55,610 nucleotides of DNA from a bacterium (GTDB taxonomy: Bacteria; ARS69). A program made the translations under genes and the position numbers. Location: the NCBI GenBank assembly GCA_025774805.1, contig JALGZR010000036.1, positions 1-55,610 of the forward strand, read 5' to 3'. Shown here one piece after another: positions 7,729-16,430 of this stretch. The notes beneath the pieces were generated by a model that did not search any database, had not been told where the DNA came from, and saw only the letters and a list, made by a program, of their open reading frames with translations. Within the stretch, counting starts at the first letter, position 1; every line of letters begins with the position of its first letter.

Positions 7729-8852
7729 CGTCATCGTTCGCCGCCCGAATTCCCTCCGGCCCGCCCGGCGATTCGGCCCGCTTCCGTACGGTCGCGGATC
7801 GCGTTCTCGCGGGGGAACGTCTCGGCCGGGACGACGCCCTCTTCCTCCTGGGGGAGGCGCGACTCCCCGATCTCTGCGCGTTGGGGCACGAGGCGCGACT
7901 CCGCCGCGTGCCGGGGGACCGGGTCACGTTCGTCATCGACACGAACCCCAACTACACGAACGTCTGTGTCACCGACTGTCTGTTCTGCGCGTTCTATCGC
8001 AAGCCGGGGCACGAGGAGGCCTACTGGCACTCGGTGGACGAGGTGGTCGAGATGGTGGGGCGCGCGGTGGAGAAGGGCGCGACCACCGCTCTGCTCCAGG
8101 GGGGCCACAACCCCGAGATCCCCTTCTCCTACTACCCCGGAGTCGTGCGGGCGCTGAAGAGCGCCTACCCCGAGCTCTGCGTCCACGCCTGGAGCCCTTC
8201 CGAGATCGTCCAGATGGCGGAGGTCGGCGGACGGTCGATCCGGGAGGTGCTGCAGGAGCTGTGGAACGCCGGAGCGCGGACGCTTCCCGGCGGAGGAGCC
8301 GAGATCCTCGTCGATCGGGTCCGCCGGCGGATCAGCCCGAAGAAGGCGCGGGCCGGGAGCTGGCTGGAGGTCATGCGCACGGCACACGAGCTCGGCTACC
8401 GCACGAGCGCGACGATGATGTACGGTCACGTCGAGACCGACGAGGAGATCGTCGAGCACCTGGAGAAGCTCCGGGAGCTCCAGGATGCGACCGGGGGCTT
8501 CACCGCGTTCATCCCCTGGAGCTTCAAACCGGGCAACACGCACCTCGAACGGAAGATCCCCGAGAGTCCGGGACCGGTGAAGTACTTGCGGATCATCGCG
8601 CTGGCACGGATCTTCCTCGACAACTTCGACCACGTTCAGGCGAGCTGGTTCTCGGAAGGGAAGAAGACGGGACAGATCGCCCTGCATGCGGGCGGAAACG
8701 ATTTCGGCGGAACGCTGCTCGAGGAAAACGTGCTGCGTCTCGCGGACCACCACCAGAGGACGACCACCGAGGAGTGTTGCGACCTCATCCGGGAGGCGGG
8801 CTTCACGCCGGTGCAGCGAACCACCCTCTACGAAATCGTTCGCGAATGGTGA
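7725..8852 (+). CDS. mqnC: Cyclic dehypoxanthinyl futalosine synthase MqnC (radical SAM)
   Basis: Cyclises dehypoxanthinyl futalosine, a late step before the naphthoate ring is completed. The protein is 375 aa from the GTG overlapping the mqnA stop. The radical SAM cluster motif is CVTDCLFCAFYRKPG (CX3CX2C, then the AFYR typical of MqnC). TTALLQGGHNPEIPFSYY, LPGGGAEILVDRVR and SATMMYGHVETDEE follow in family order. It overlaps the downstream phosphopantetheinyl transferase by 4-7 bp. mqnB and mqnD, the steps between MqnE and MqnC and after it, are not in the window. Confidence 0.93.
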   Translation: MTSSFAARIPSGPPGDSARFRTVADRVLAGERLGRDDALFLLGEARLPDLCALGHEARLRRVPGDRVTFVIDTNPNYTNVCVTDCLFCAFYRKPGHEEAYWHSVDEVVEMVGRAVEKGATTALLQGGHNPEIPFSYYPGVVRALKSAYPELCVHAWSPSEIVQMAEVGGRSIREVLQELWNAGARTLPGGGAEILVDRVRRRISPKKARAGSWLEVMRTAHELGYRTSATMMYGHVETDEEIVEHLEKLRELQDATGGFTAFIPWSFKPGNTHLERKIPESPGPVKYLRIIALARIFLDNFDHVQASWFSEGKKTGQIALHAGGNDFGGTLLEENVLRLADHHQRTTTEECCDLIREAGFTPVQRTTLYEIVREW

Positions 8853-9655
8853 GCGCCGACGCGTCCTTCGTGCTTCCCGGACCCGTTCCCGCCCCGAACT
8901 ATCCCCCCCGCCCGGACTCGCTACGGGAAGGGGAGGTCCATGTCTGGCTCGCCTCCCTTTCCGGCGGTGGTCCCGTCCCCGACCACGACGCCCGACTCCT
9001 CGACGCGGTCGAGCGCGGGCGAGCCGATCGCTTCCTCAGGGAGGGCGGCCGGGCCCGATTCATCCGGTCCCGTGTGATGCTCCGGCGAATCCTCGGCGGC
9101 TACGAAGGGCGGCCCCCGGCCGACCTGCGCCTCGGATCGGGTTCGGGGGGCAAGCCCTGCCTGATCGATCCGGACGGACGGCCCGAGTGCGGCCTCCGGT
9201 TCAATCTCTCCCACGGGAAGGGCCTCTGGGCGCTCGCGGTCCGCCGCGACGCCGAGGTGGGAATCGACGTCGAGCGCACGACCCGCACCGTGGACATCGA
9301 GGGCGTGGCCGAGCGACTCTTCGCCCCGGGCGAGCGCGCGATGCTTCGGCGCCTCCGGGGCGGGGCGCGCCGCCGGGCGTTCTTTCGGGTCTGGACCGCG
9401 CGCGAGGCGCTCGTGAAGTGTCTCGGAGCGGGGATGTTCACGCTCGAGCTCGATTTCGAGGTCGAGGCGGACCCCGACCGTCCGTTGGCGATCCAACCGG
9501 CCGCCGCCGACCCGACTCCGGAGGCGATTCTCGCCTGGCACATCGCCGAGATCCCCGCCCTCGGGGAGTACCGGGGGGCCCTGGTCACGAGGGGCCGACC
9601 GAAGCTGGCCAAAGTCTGGACCCACGAGCGGCCGGGACGGGCCGGAGGCAACTGA
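8846..9655 (+). CDS. 4'-phosphopantetheinyl transferase, Sfp-like
   Basis: Transfers phosphopantetheine from CoA to a serine of acyl or peptidyl carrier proteins. At 269 aa it is of Sfp size. The three family motifs are present: GGKPCLID with LRFNLSHGKGLWALAV (about residues 105-132), VGIDVERTTR with the Mg-binding Asp and Glu (about 138-147), and FFRVWTAREALVKCLGAGM (about 178-196). The start is ATG 8846 or the next codon GTG 8849, both overlapping the mqnC stop. It is the last gene of the menaquinone operon, although it has no role in that pathway, so co-transcription is probably just for convenience. Confidence 0.9.
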   Translation: MVSADASFVLPGPVPAPNYPPRPDSLREGEVHVWLASLSGGGPVPDHDARLLDAVERGRADRFLREGGRARFIRSRVMLRRILGGYEGRPPADLRLGSGSGGKPCLIDPDGRPECGLRFNLSHGKGLWALAVRRDAEVGIDVERTTRTVDIEGVAERLFAPGERAMLRRLRGGARRRAFFRVWTAREALVKCLGAGMFTLELDFEVEADPDRPLAIQPAAADPTPEAILAWHIAEIPALGEYRGALVTRGRPKLAKVWTHERPGRAGGN

Positions 9656-9804
9656 GCTCCCGAGTGTAGTATTCTCGGATCGCGTTCCGTGCGACGTCGC
9701 CTTTCCCCCGATCGGCCGCCATGGTCCTCCTGGCCGCCGATCCCCTCACCCGACGGCCTGCCTCGCTCGCGGGGCCGGCCGTTCCATGCTACCTTCGCCG
9801 CCCG

Positions 9805-11250
9805 ATGAGCATCTTCCTGACGGGTGCGACGGGGTTCGTGGGACGTCATCTCCTCGCCAGTCCGGATCTCGCGCGCCACGGGCCGGTCGTCGCCGTCGTG
9901 CGGCGCGAGCATTCCGTCGCGGCGGAGAGCGCGTCCCCGACGGGGCCGCGATGGGTGACGGCCGATCTCCACGACCCCGAGACCTACCGCGAGGCCCTCC
10001 GCGGCTGTGACACCGTCGTCCATCTGGCCGCCCGCACCGGACCCGGCACGTCCGCCGAGCACGACCGAACGAACTGCGAAGCGACCCGGCGCCTGATCGA
10101 GGAGGCGAAGGCCGCGGGCGTCCGGCGCTTCCTCTTCGTCAGCACGATCGCGGTCACCTATCCGGAGAAACGAGCCTACCCTTACGCACGGGCCAAGGAG
10201 CGAGCGGAGGCGGCGGTAAGGGCGAGCGGGCTCGACTGGGCCATCCTGCGCCCCACGATCATCTTCGGACCCGGGTCTCCCGTGGGGGAGGGCCTGCGCG
10301 GTCTCGCGACCGCGCCGATCCTCCCGCTCTTCGGCGGAGGGCGGGCGCGCATCCATCCCGTTCACGTGGACGACGTCGTGGCCGCCGTGGTCGCGCTTCT
10401 GGCCGAGGAGAACTGGGAGGGCGAGATCCACGACTTCGGAGGGCGGGAGGACCTTCCCTTCGGGGAGTTTCTCCGCCGTTTGCGTCGGGCGATGCGGGGG
10501 AGCCGCGGGCCGGCGCTCCCCCTGCCGGTGAGCCCCCTGATCTCACTGTTGTCCGTCCTCGAGAGGCTCCCGCTTCCGGCCCTGCCGGTCACGGCGGGGC
10601 AGTTCTACGCCTTCCGGCACGACGGCGTGGCCGCATCGACGAGGCTTTCGCCGGCGCGCGAGGAGCGCCGGGGAGTGCGCGAGATCCTGGAGGAGATGCT
10701 CTCCGGGGCGGAAAGGGGATACCGGCCGATCGAGTCGCCGTTCCCGCCGCCGGGCGGGGCGGGAGCGGGAGTGGGGGCCGAGGACGACGCCCACGGCCCG
10801 GACGCCGCGCGGCTCGAAGCGGAGTGCGTGTCGATGACGCGCTACCTGATCGGCACGGAGCCGAGCGAGTACGTGCGCTCGAAGTACCGGGAGGCTCACC
10901 GGAACGTCCTCGCCGGCCCGACCCACCGCGATTCCTCCTTCGACGGGACGCTCGTCGCGTTCGCCCGGCGCGGCCCGCTCGCCGTGCGCCTCGCCGACAC
11001 CTGGGCCGCGGTCTTCTCCCGGTCCGGTCCTCTGCGTCGGAAGCTCGTCCTGCTGCTCGCGATCCTGGAGAGCGACGGGCGCACCGCCTCCCGCGTCGAC
11101 ACGCCGGAACCGGGAGGGGCCGTCGGCTTCGCTCTCCGGAGCGCGCTGCGGGGAATCGGCTTCGCCGTGTCCCTGCTCTTGGCCGTGCTCCTGTTCGAGC
11201 CCTGGCGGAGGCTCCGGCGGGGCGACGGCGGGGGGGAGGGTGGGAAGTGA
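9805..11250 (+). CDS. NAD-dependent epimerase/dehydratase (SDR fold) with extra C-terminal domain
   Basis: Residues 1-300 form an extended SDR domain: nucleotide motif LTGATGFVGRHLL (TGxxGxxG) and the catalytic-type YPYARAKERAE (YxxxK). An ILRPTIIFGPGSP motif is also present. After about residue 310 comes a roughly 170-residue extension not expected in SDRs. It has a low-complexity Gly/Ala/Glu linker, a charged segment (YLIGTEPSEYVRSKYREAH) and a hydrophobic stretch near 440-460 that may anchor it to the membrane. The start is ATG 9805 (MSIFLTG). Its stop overlaps the downstream GMC gene as GTGA, so the two probably act together. The substrate is unknown. Confidence 0.8.
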   Translation: MSIFLTGATGFVGRHLLASPDLARHGPVVAVVRREHSVAAESASPTGPRWVTADLHDPETYREALRGCDTVVHLAARTGPGTSAEHDRTNCEATRRLIEEAKAAGVRRFLFVSTIAVTYPEKRAYPYARAKERAEAAVRASGLDWAILRPTIIFGPGSPVGEGLRGLATAPILPLFGGGRARIHPVHVDDVVAAVVALLAEENWEGEIHDFGGREDLPFGEFLRRLRRAMRGSRGPALPLPVSPLISLLSVLERLPLPALPVTAGQFYAFRHDGVAASTRLSPAREERRGVREILEEMLSGAERGYRPIESPFPPPGGAGAGVGAEDDAHGPDAARLEAECVSMTRYLIGTEPSEYVRSKYREAHRNVLAGPTHRDSSFDGTLVAFARRGPLAVRLADTWAAVFSRSGPLRRKLVLLLAILESDGRTASRVDTPEPGGAVGFALRSALRGIGFAVSLLLAVLLFEPWRRLRRGDGGGEGGK

Positions 11251-12449
11251 AGGTCGTCGTCGTCGGATCGGGGGCGAGCGGAGTCCACTTCGCGCTCTCG
11301 GCGCTGGAGCGGGGTCACACGGTCGAGATGATCGACGTGGGACGCGAGCGATCCGAACCGGTGCGCCCCGACGACACTTTCGAGGAACTGAAGCGTACTC
11401 TCGACGATCCGGTCGCGCATTTCCTCGGCCGCGACTTCGAGGCCGTGACGCTTCCCGGTCCGGGTGGCGAGTACTACGGATTCCCTCCGAACAAGCGCTA
11501 CGTGTTCGAGGGGACCGAGGCGCTGCGGGCTTCGACTCGCGGCTTCGCTCCCCTCGTCTCCTTCGCGCAGGGTGGGCTCTGCGAGGCCTGGACGGGCGGG
11601 GTCTTTCCGTTCACGAACGGCGAGCTGGCCGAATTCCCCTTCTCCTACGAGGAGATCCTCCCACGCTACGAGCTCGTGGCGGAACGGATCGGAATCTGCG
11701 GAGTGGAGGACGATCTGGCCCCCTGGTTCCCCGCGCACCGCCACCTGCTCCCTCCGCTCGACATCGACGAGCATTCGGGACGCCTTCTGGCACGCTACCG
11801 GGGGTGCCGCGAGCGCCTGCTCCGCGAGCTCGGATTCCGGATGGGGCGGTCGCGAATCGCGACCCTCTCCCGCGATTCGGGCGGACGCAAGGCGTGCGGG
11901 TACCTCGGGCGCTGTCTGACCGGATGCCCGACCGACTCCCTCTACACCCCGCTGGACACGTTACGGCGCTGTCGTGAGCATTCGCGCTTCACGTACCGGG
12001 GGGGCCTCCGGGCCCGGCACTTCGAGGCCGACGCGGACGGTCGTATCGAGCGGCTGACGTGCGACCCCGCCGACGGGGGCGAGAGCGTGATCGTACCGGT
12101 GGAGCGGCTCGTTCTCGCCGCGGGGACCCTCGCCACCGGAAAGGTCTTCCTGGAGTCCTGGTACCGTCGTACCGGCGAGATGCCGCCGCTCACCGGTCTC
12201 ATGGACAATCGACAGATCCTGATGCCCTTTCTCAACCTGTCGATGGTCGGGCGTCCCCACGATCCGAACTCGTATCAGTACCATCAACTCGCGATCGGAC
12301 TGGAGGCGGAGGACCCGCTGGAGTACGTGCACGGTCTCGTGACCACTCTGAAGACCGCGTCGATCCACCCGATCGTGCAGAGCCTGCCCTTCGACCTCCG
12401 CACGTCTCTGAACGTGTTTCGCAGCGTGCACGCCTCCGCACGTCTCTGA
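11247..12449 (+). CDS. GMC-type flavin oxidoreductase, N-terminal part (frame broken at 12433)
   Basis: Begins at a GTG overlapping the SDR stop. The N-terminus VKVVVVGSGASGVHFAL is the FAD dinucleotide-binding motif, and the middle part resembles glucose-methanol-choline family oxidoreductases. LGRCLTGCPTDSLYTPLDTLRR and VERLVLAAGTLATGKVFLES support the assignment. Reading ends at 12449, because a 38-bp tandem duplication (12395-12432 and 12433-12470) shifts the frame by two. If one copy is removed the frame continues into the C-terminal domain at 12471-12859. The gene is therefore either freshly inactivated or affected by an assembly error. Confidence 0.75.
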   Translation: MKVVVVGSGASGVHFALSALERGHTVEMIDVGRERSEPVRPDDTFEELKRTLDDPVAHFLGRDFEAVTLPGPGGEYYGFPPNKRYVFEGTEALRASTRGFAPLVSFAQGGLCEAWTGGVFPFTNGELAEFPFSYEEILPRYELVAERIGICGVEDDLAPWFPAHRHLLPPLDIDEHSGRLLARYRGCRERLLRELGFRMGRSRIATLSRDSGGRKACGYLGRCLTGCPTDSLYTPLDTLRRCREHSRFTYRGGLRARHFEADADGRIERLTCDPADGGESVIVPVERLVLAAGTLATGKVFLESWYRRTGEMPPLTGLMDNRQILMPFLNLSMVGRPHDPNSYQYHQLAIGLEAEDPLEYVHGLVTTLKTASIHPIVQSLPFDLRTSLNVFRSVHASARL

Positions 12450-12470
12450 ACGTGTTTCGCAGCGTGCACG
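12395..12470 (+). repeat. 38-bp perfect tandem duplication
   Basis: 12395-12432 and 12433-12470 are identical copies starting CCTCCGCACGTC and ending GCAGCGTGCACG. Because 38 is not a multiple of three, the second copy shifts the GMC reading frame. The peptide LRTSLNVFRSVHA is encoded before the junction in one frame and again after it in another. Confidence 0.95.
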
Positions 12471-12859
12471 CGGCGCTCGGTCTGGTGAACGTGAACCTCT
12501 CCGATCGGCGTCGGGAGTGCTGCGCGATCCGGCTACGACCCGGTGCCGCCGGGGAGGAGCCCACCCTTCTCATCGACTACGTTCCCACGGAGGACGAACG
12601 GGAGCGGATCGAGGTCACGCTGAAACGTATGCGGGGGGGGCTCTCGAAGCTCGGCTGTCTGGTTCCGCCCGGGATGAGCCACGTCCGGCCGATGGGCGCG
12701 AGCGTCCACTACTCGGGAACGCTTCCAATGGCGACCTCGGGCGGACGATTCACGACGACCGAGGAAGGCCGATCCCGAGACTTCCCCAATCTCTGGATCG
12801 CCGACGGCTCGACGTTTCCCTTCCTCCCGGCCAAAAACCTCGGCGTTCTAGCCTGCTGA
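12471..12859 (+). pseudogene. GMC oxidoreductase, C-terminal part (out of frame, end truncated)
   Basis: This is the continuation of the GMC protein in the shifted frame. It holds the substrate-binding/catalytic C-terminal domain, with GMSHVRPMGASVHYSGTLPM (the conserved His region) and NLWIADGSTFPFLPAKNL (the NLxxxDGSxxP motif). Family members continue for about 20-30 residues past this point to complete the FAD domain. Here the protein stops at GVLAC, 10 bp before the end of the opposing radical SAM gene. The abrupt end suggests a recombination breakpoint near 12840-12865. Confidence 0.7.
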
Positions 12860-12869
12860 GCGATGGAGG

Positions 12870-14300
12870 TCAGCCTTGGACCCGATTCCGGTCTCTCGAC
12901 AGCGAGCTCCTCAGACGACGGGGGACGCTCTCGAGCAACTCTCCCATCGAGTACAGGCGCAGGTAGGCTCTGATGTATTCCGGATAGTGTCGAAGGTCTC
13001 GAACCTGGTTGAGGACGACCTCGGCGGCGGCTCGGTGACACTGGGCGACGTAGAAGGCACGACGATCGTCGTCTTCATCCGGTCTCCCATTCGCCTCGGA
13101 GTTCTTGGTAACCACCGACTGTCGGTACTCGCTGTAATCGGTGGCGACCGGCAGTCCGGCCTCGAGAAACTGGTCACGAAGAACCGTTCCGGGATACGGT
13201 GTGGCGAGGAAGAAATAGCTGTTCGTCGCCCTCAGCTCCTTCGCGAACGCGATGGTCTCCTCGACGGTGTCCGGTGTCTCCCAAGGCAAGCCGATCATGA
13301 AGAACGCTCTCGTCGGCAGACCGATCTCGCGACAGTTGCGCACCGCCTGCCGCGCCTGTTCCTTGGTGATGCGTTTCTTCAGGTTCTTGAGGATCTCCTC
13401 ACTGCCGGACTCCACGCCGAAATCGACGCTGATGCAGCCGGAGCGCTTCATGCGCTGCAACAGGTCCCGATCCACGCGATCGACTCGGGTCTGGCAGTTC
13501 CATATGATGTCCAGCCCCTCCGCCGAGATGGCGTCGCACAATCCCCGAGCGCGATCCATGTCCAGGGTGAAGATGTCGTCGCGAAAACCGAAGGCTCTGA
13601 TCCCGTACTCCCGATAGAGTCTACGAAGCTCTTCCATGATGTTGGAGATCGATCGCTTTCGATAGTGTCGGCCGGCGGCCGGTCCCCGGTAGCAATTGAC
13701 GCAGCGGAACGGGCACCCCCGCGTCGTCAGAACGACGGCCATCTTCCGGCCCCGTAGCGTCCCCGGGTACCTTCCCGGCGATATGATGTCCCAGGCCGGA
13801 TACGGAGAGGCATCGAGGTCGCTCACCTGGTGGGGGGGAGAGGTGACCACCAGACGTGCGTCGCCGTCGAGATAGGCGATCCCGGGGACGGCTTGAAGAT
13901 CCCCCCCCTCCTCGATGGCCGAGAAGAGATCCTTGGCCATCGTCTCTCCCTCGGAAAGCACGACGATGTCCGCGGTCCCGTCCTTCAGGGTCTCTTCGGG
14001 AACGGCGCAGGGATGGGGGCCTCCCACCACGATCGGGATGCCGGAGAGCTCGGGCCGCACGCGGCTCACGAGAGTCCGGGCCTCCTCGTAGTTGGGGGTC
14101 ATCAGCGTCATCCCGATCGCATCCGCCTGCACGGATCGCACCTCAAGGAGGAGTCGACGCTCGGGGTCGCCACCTTCCAACGCCAAATCCAGGAAATGGA
14201 CGGCGTGGCCCGCGTCTTTGAGGACGGAGGCCACGTACCCGAGTCCCAGAGGATAGGCTCTGGCATCACTCATCGAGTGCTGCACCAGGAGTACGTTCAT
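12870..14300 (-). CDS. B12-binding radical SAM protein
   Basis: The protein is 476 aa from ATG 14300 (MNVLLVQHSMSDARAYPLG). Residues 1-135 resemble a cobalamin-binding domain (PLGLGYVASVLKDAGH, IGMTLMTPNYEEA, VVGGPHPCAVPEE). The radical SAM cluster motif is CPFRCVNC (CX3CX2C, about residue 198), followed by FRDDIFTLD and VDFGVESGSEEILK. This architecture is shared by BchE/HpnJ-like methylases and cyclases, and the substrate cannot be told. The gene stands alone. Its base composition looks lower in GC than its neighbours, and it abuts the truncated GMC gene. These points suggest horizontal acquisition. Confidence 0.88.
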   Translation of the reverse strand: MNVLLVQHSMSDARAYPLGLGYVASVLKDAGHAVHFLDLALEGGDPERRLLLEVRSVQADAIGMTLMTPNYEEARTLVSRVRPELSGIPIVVGGPHPCAVPEETLKDGTADIVVLSEGETMAKDLFSAIEEGGDLQAVPGIAYLDGDARLVVTSPPHQVSDLDASPYPAWDIISPGRYPGTLRGRKMAVVLTTRGCPFRCVNCYRGPAAGRHYRKRSISNIMEELRRLYREYGIRAFGFRDDIFTLDMDRARGLCDAISAEGLDIIWNCQTRVDRVDRDLLQRMKRSGCISVDFGVESGSEEILKNLKKRITKEQARQAVRNCREIGLPTRAFFMIGLPWETPDTVEETIAFAKELRATNSYFFLATPYPGTVLRDQFLEAGLPVATDYSEYRQSVVTKNSEANGRPDEDDDRRAFYVAQCHRAAAEVVLNQVRDLRHYPEYIRAYLRLYSMGELLESVPRRLRSSLSRDRNRVQG

Positions 14301-14324
14301 TCCTGAGTGTTCCCCATGGACCTC

Positions 14325-14357
14325 GGCAGCAGCCGCCCTCGGAAGGCCGCTGCTGCC
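14325..14357. terminator. Hairpin upstream of the radical SAM gene
   Basis: GGCAGCAGC (14325-14333) pairs perfectly with GCTGCTGCC (14349-14357), and further G-C pairing is possible inside. No T-run follows on either strand, so it is a structured element rather than a proven intrinsic terminator. It lies just upstream of the radical SAM start (14300) and could affect its mRNA leader. Confidence 0.4.
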
Positions 14358-14828
14358 AGTCCCTGTCGATTCTGGTCGATTCCGACGGGCCCCGGCAGGA
14401 GCGGGAAGGCGGTCTTCGGCGGTCGGCTCGATGTCTCTCGCTGCGCGAACATAGTGATCTGCCGGGAGCCGTGTCAAGGACCGCGAACCGGCACGCCGAC
14501 CCCCGCCGCGGCTCCGCGGGCCGCGGACGGAGAACCGGACCCGTGCTTTCTCACCTCACTGTTCGACACATTCACGGAGCGGACTGAGAGTGATGTGCCG
14601 TTCCTGAGCGCTTGCTCCATGAAGCGGGGTGGGCGGGTACCGCCGAGACACGGAGGACGCCCGCCGTCGGAGCGGACCGCGGCCGGGGGGCGGGCGTGCG
14701 GTGCCTACGATTCTCGCCAGCGGGAAGGGACCCCGTGTGGGAGCCCGCGGACCGGAGGCCGCCCGGTGGTGCACATGCGGCCTATTCTGGGGGATTCACT
14801 CGCAATTCACACACTCTTCACCACATTC

Positions 14829-14857
14829 TTGACACATCTGCAAACATCCTCATTCTG
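14829..14857 (+). promoter_or_regulatory. Candidate sigma-70 type promoter for the porin
   Basis: TTGACA at 14829-14834, a 17-bp spacer, then ATTCTG at 14852-14857. The -35 is perfect and the -10 is weak. It sits in the only AT-richer patch of the intergenic region and about 140 bp upstream of the porin start. Confidence 0.4.
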
Positions 14858-15000
14858 ACGTACCTCCCGGAGGGGCCGGGGGGGGACCAGCAGATTTCCG
14901 GCCCGGATTCGCCGGCGGATTCCGCGGCGGCGCCGCGACAACGGCCCCGGGGGAAGCAGAAGACCCGTAGGGATTGCGGGCATCCAGGGGAGTTGATCCG

Positions 15001-16194
15001 ATGTGCAGACCAGGGGTTCTCACAGTGGGTGTCGCACTGATGTGCACCGCAGCGGCAGCATTCGCCGGCGAGAGGGACGACCTCGAGTGGTACGACCGGC
15101 TCTCGATGGGGGGCGACCTTCGTCTCCGCGCCGAGCACATCAACTGGGAAGACAAGTTCGACGACGATATCCGCGATCGATTCCGCTATCGTTTCCGACT
15201 GGGGATGACGGCCGTCCTCAGCGAGGCCGTCGAGCTGGGATTCCAGATCCGCTCCGGCAACCCGGACAATCCGCAATCGGACAACCAGAGTTTCGACGGC
15301 GGCTTCAGCAAGAAGGAGATCGCCCTCTCCGAGGCCTTCGTTGACTGGCAGCCCAGGGAATCCTTCGGGCTACGGGCCGGCAAGTTCTCACCGAAGAAGC
15401 TCTGGCACGTCTCCGACCTGCAGTGGGACGACGATGTAATTGTCGAAGGCGTGATGGGGAGCCTCCGGTTCGGCGGATCAGATGATTCCGAGGCGTACGT
15501 GGCGAGCGCCTATCAGTTCATCCTCGAGGAGTCGAGCGACTCGGACGACGCCTACCTTCTCGGCGGCCAGCTCCGGCGGAACTTCGCCCTCAATGACAAG
15601 AACCGTCTGACCGCAGGATTCGGCTACGATTCCTTCACACGGCCGGACAAGGTCGTGGGCCTGACCCTGGGCGGCGAGCTCGACACGGAGCCGGAAGGCG
15701 TGGTCACCAACCTGATCGGACCGGACGGTATGCTCGTCAGCGATTTCAGGGTCTTCAGCGCGTTCGCGCAGTGGAAGAACAAGACCAACCGACGCTGGCC
15801 GCTCAGTGTCTCGCTCTTCTACTACAAGAACCTGGGCGCGGAACGCACGGTCGGAGCCATCACGGACGAGGGGGGCAATGTCCTCGTCGCCGGCCTTCGA
15901 AGCGACGAGAACGACAAGGGCTACTACGCTCGAGTTCAACTGGGCGACTACAAGAAACCCGGGCAGGTCGCGATTCGCCTGACGAAGTACAAGTCGGAGC
16001 CCGACGCGATCTTCTACGCCTGGGTCCAGTCGGACACGCGGCGGGGCTCGAACGTGGACGGGGAGCGGGTGGACGTCCGCATCGGGATGCCGATGAACGC
16101 CCACGTCAACGTCACGTTCTACAACACGGACTGGGAGAAGGGGACGGACACCACGATGAGGCTGTGGCAGTTCGACTACATCCTCGAGTTCTGA
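15001..16194 (+). CDS. Putative porin, outer-membrane beta-barrel
   Basis: The protein is 397 aa from ATG 15001, preceded by an AGGGGAG ribosome-binding site. The first 22 or so residues form a signal peptide (VLTVGVALMCTAAAAFAG). Mature beta-strand-like segments alternate (GGDLRLRAEH, DRFRYRFRLGMTAVL, GFQIRSGNPDNPQSDNQ), and the protein ends in Phe (FDYILEF) as outer-membrane barrels do. The early motif with RFRYRFRLG and the FRLRAGKF-like segment (FGLRAGKFSPKKLWH) resemble the 'putative porin' family. It stands alone behind its own promoter-like sequence. Its substrate is unknown. Confidence 0.82.
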   Translation: MCRPGVLTVGVALMCTAAAAFAGERDDLEWYDRLSMGGDLRLRAEHINWEDKFDDDIRDRFRYRFRLGMTAVLSEAVELGFQIRSGNPDNPQSDNQSFDGGFSKKEIALSEAFVDWQPRESFGLRAGKFSPKKLWHVSDLQWDDDVIVEGVMGSLRFGGSDDSEAYVASAYQFILEESSDSDDAYLLGGQLRRNFALNDKNRLTAGFGYDSFTRPDKVVGLTLGGELDTEPEGVVTNLIGPDGMLVSDFRVFSAFAQWKNKTNRRWPLSVSLFYYKNLGAERTVGAITDEGGNVLVAGLRSDENDKGYYARVQLGDYKKPGQVAIRLTKYKSEPDAIFYAWVQSDTRRGSNVDGERVDVRIGMPMNAHVNVTFYNTDWEKGTDTTMRLWQFDYILEF

Positions 16195-16430
16195 TCGACG
16201 ATCATCCGAGCCCGGACGCGGCGGACGGAGGCGCCACCGACGCACCTCCGCGTTGCGGCGGAGAGGGCGCTCTCCGTTTGGGATCCCGTCTTCGTGGCAC
16301 GATGGCTCTCCCTTTGACGCGTGTCGTCGGGATCGGTAACACTGGATCGTGCCGTGCCCCGGACGGTGCCGATCGGCCGGCCCTTCCGCTTCGATCTCGC
16401 CCCGATCGGTCTCGACGAGAGGAGGACAGG

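Larger units (their letters stand above)
14301..15000. other. 700-bp non-coding stretch between radical SAM gene and porin
   Basis: I see no convincing protein here; the open frames are GC-driven. It holds a strong hairpin at 14325-14357 and, near the right end, a patch richer in A and T (14810-14860) with a promoter-like sequence. The rest has no recognisable feature. Confidence 0.6.

Noticed and set aside
14307-14858. 183-aa plus-strand ORF in the large gap before the porin
   Set aside because: No ribosome-binding site or domain, and it runs through a hairpin and the promoter-like patch.
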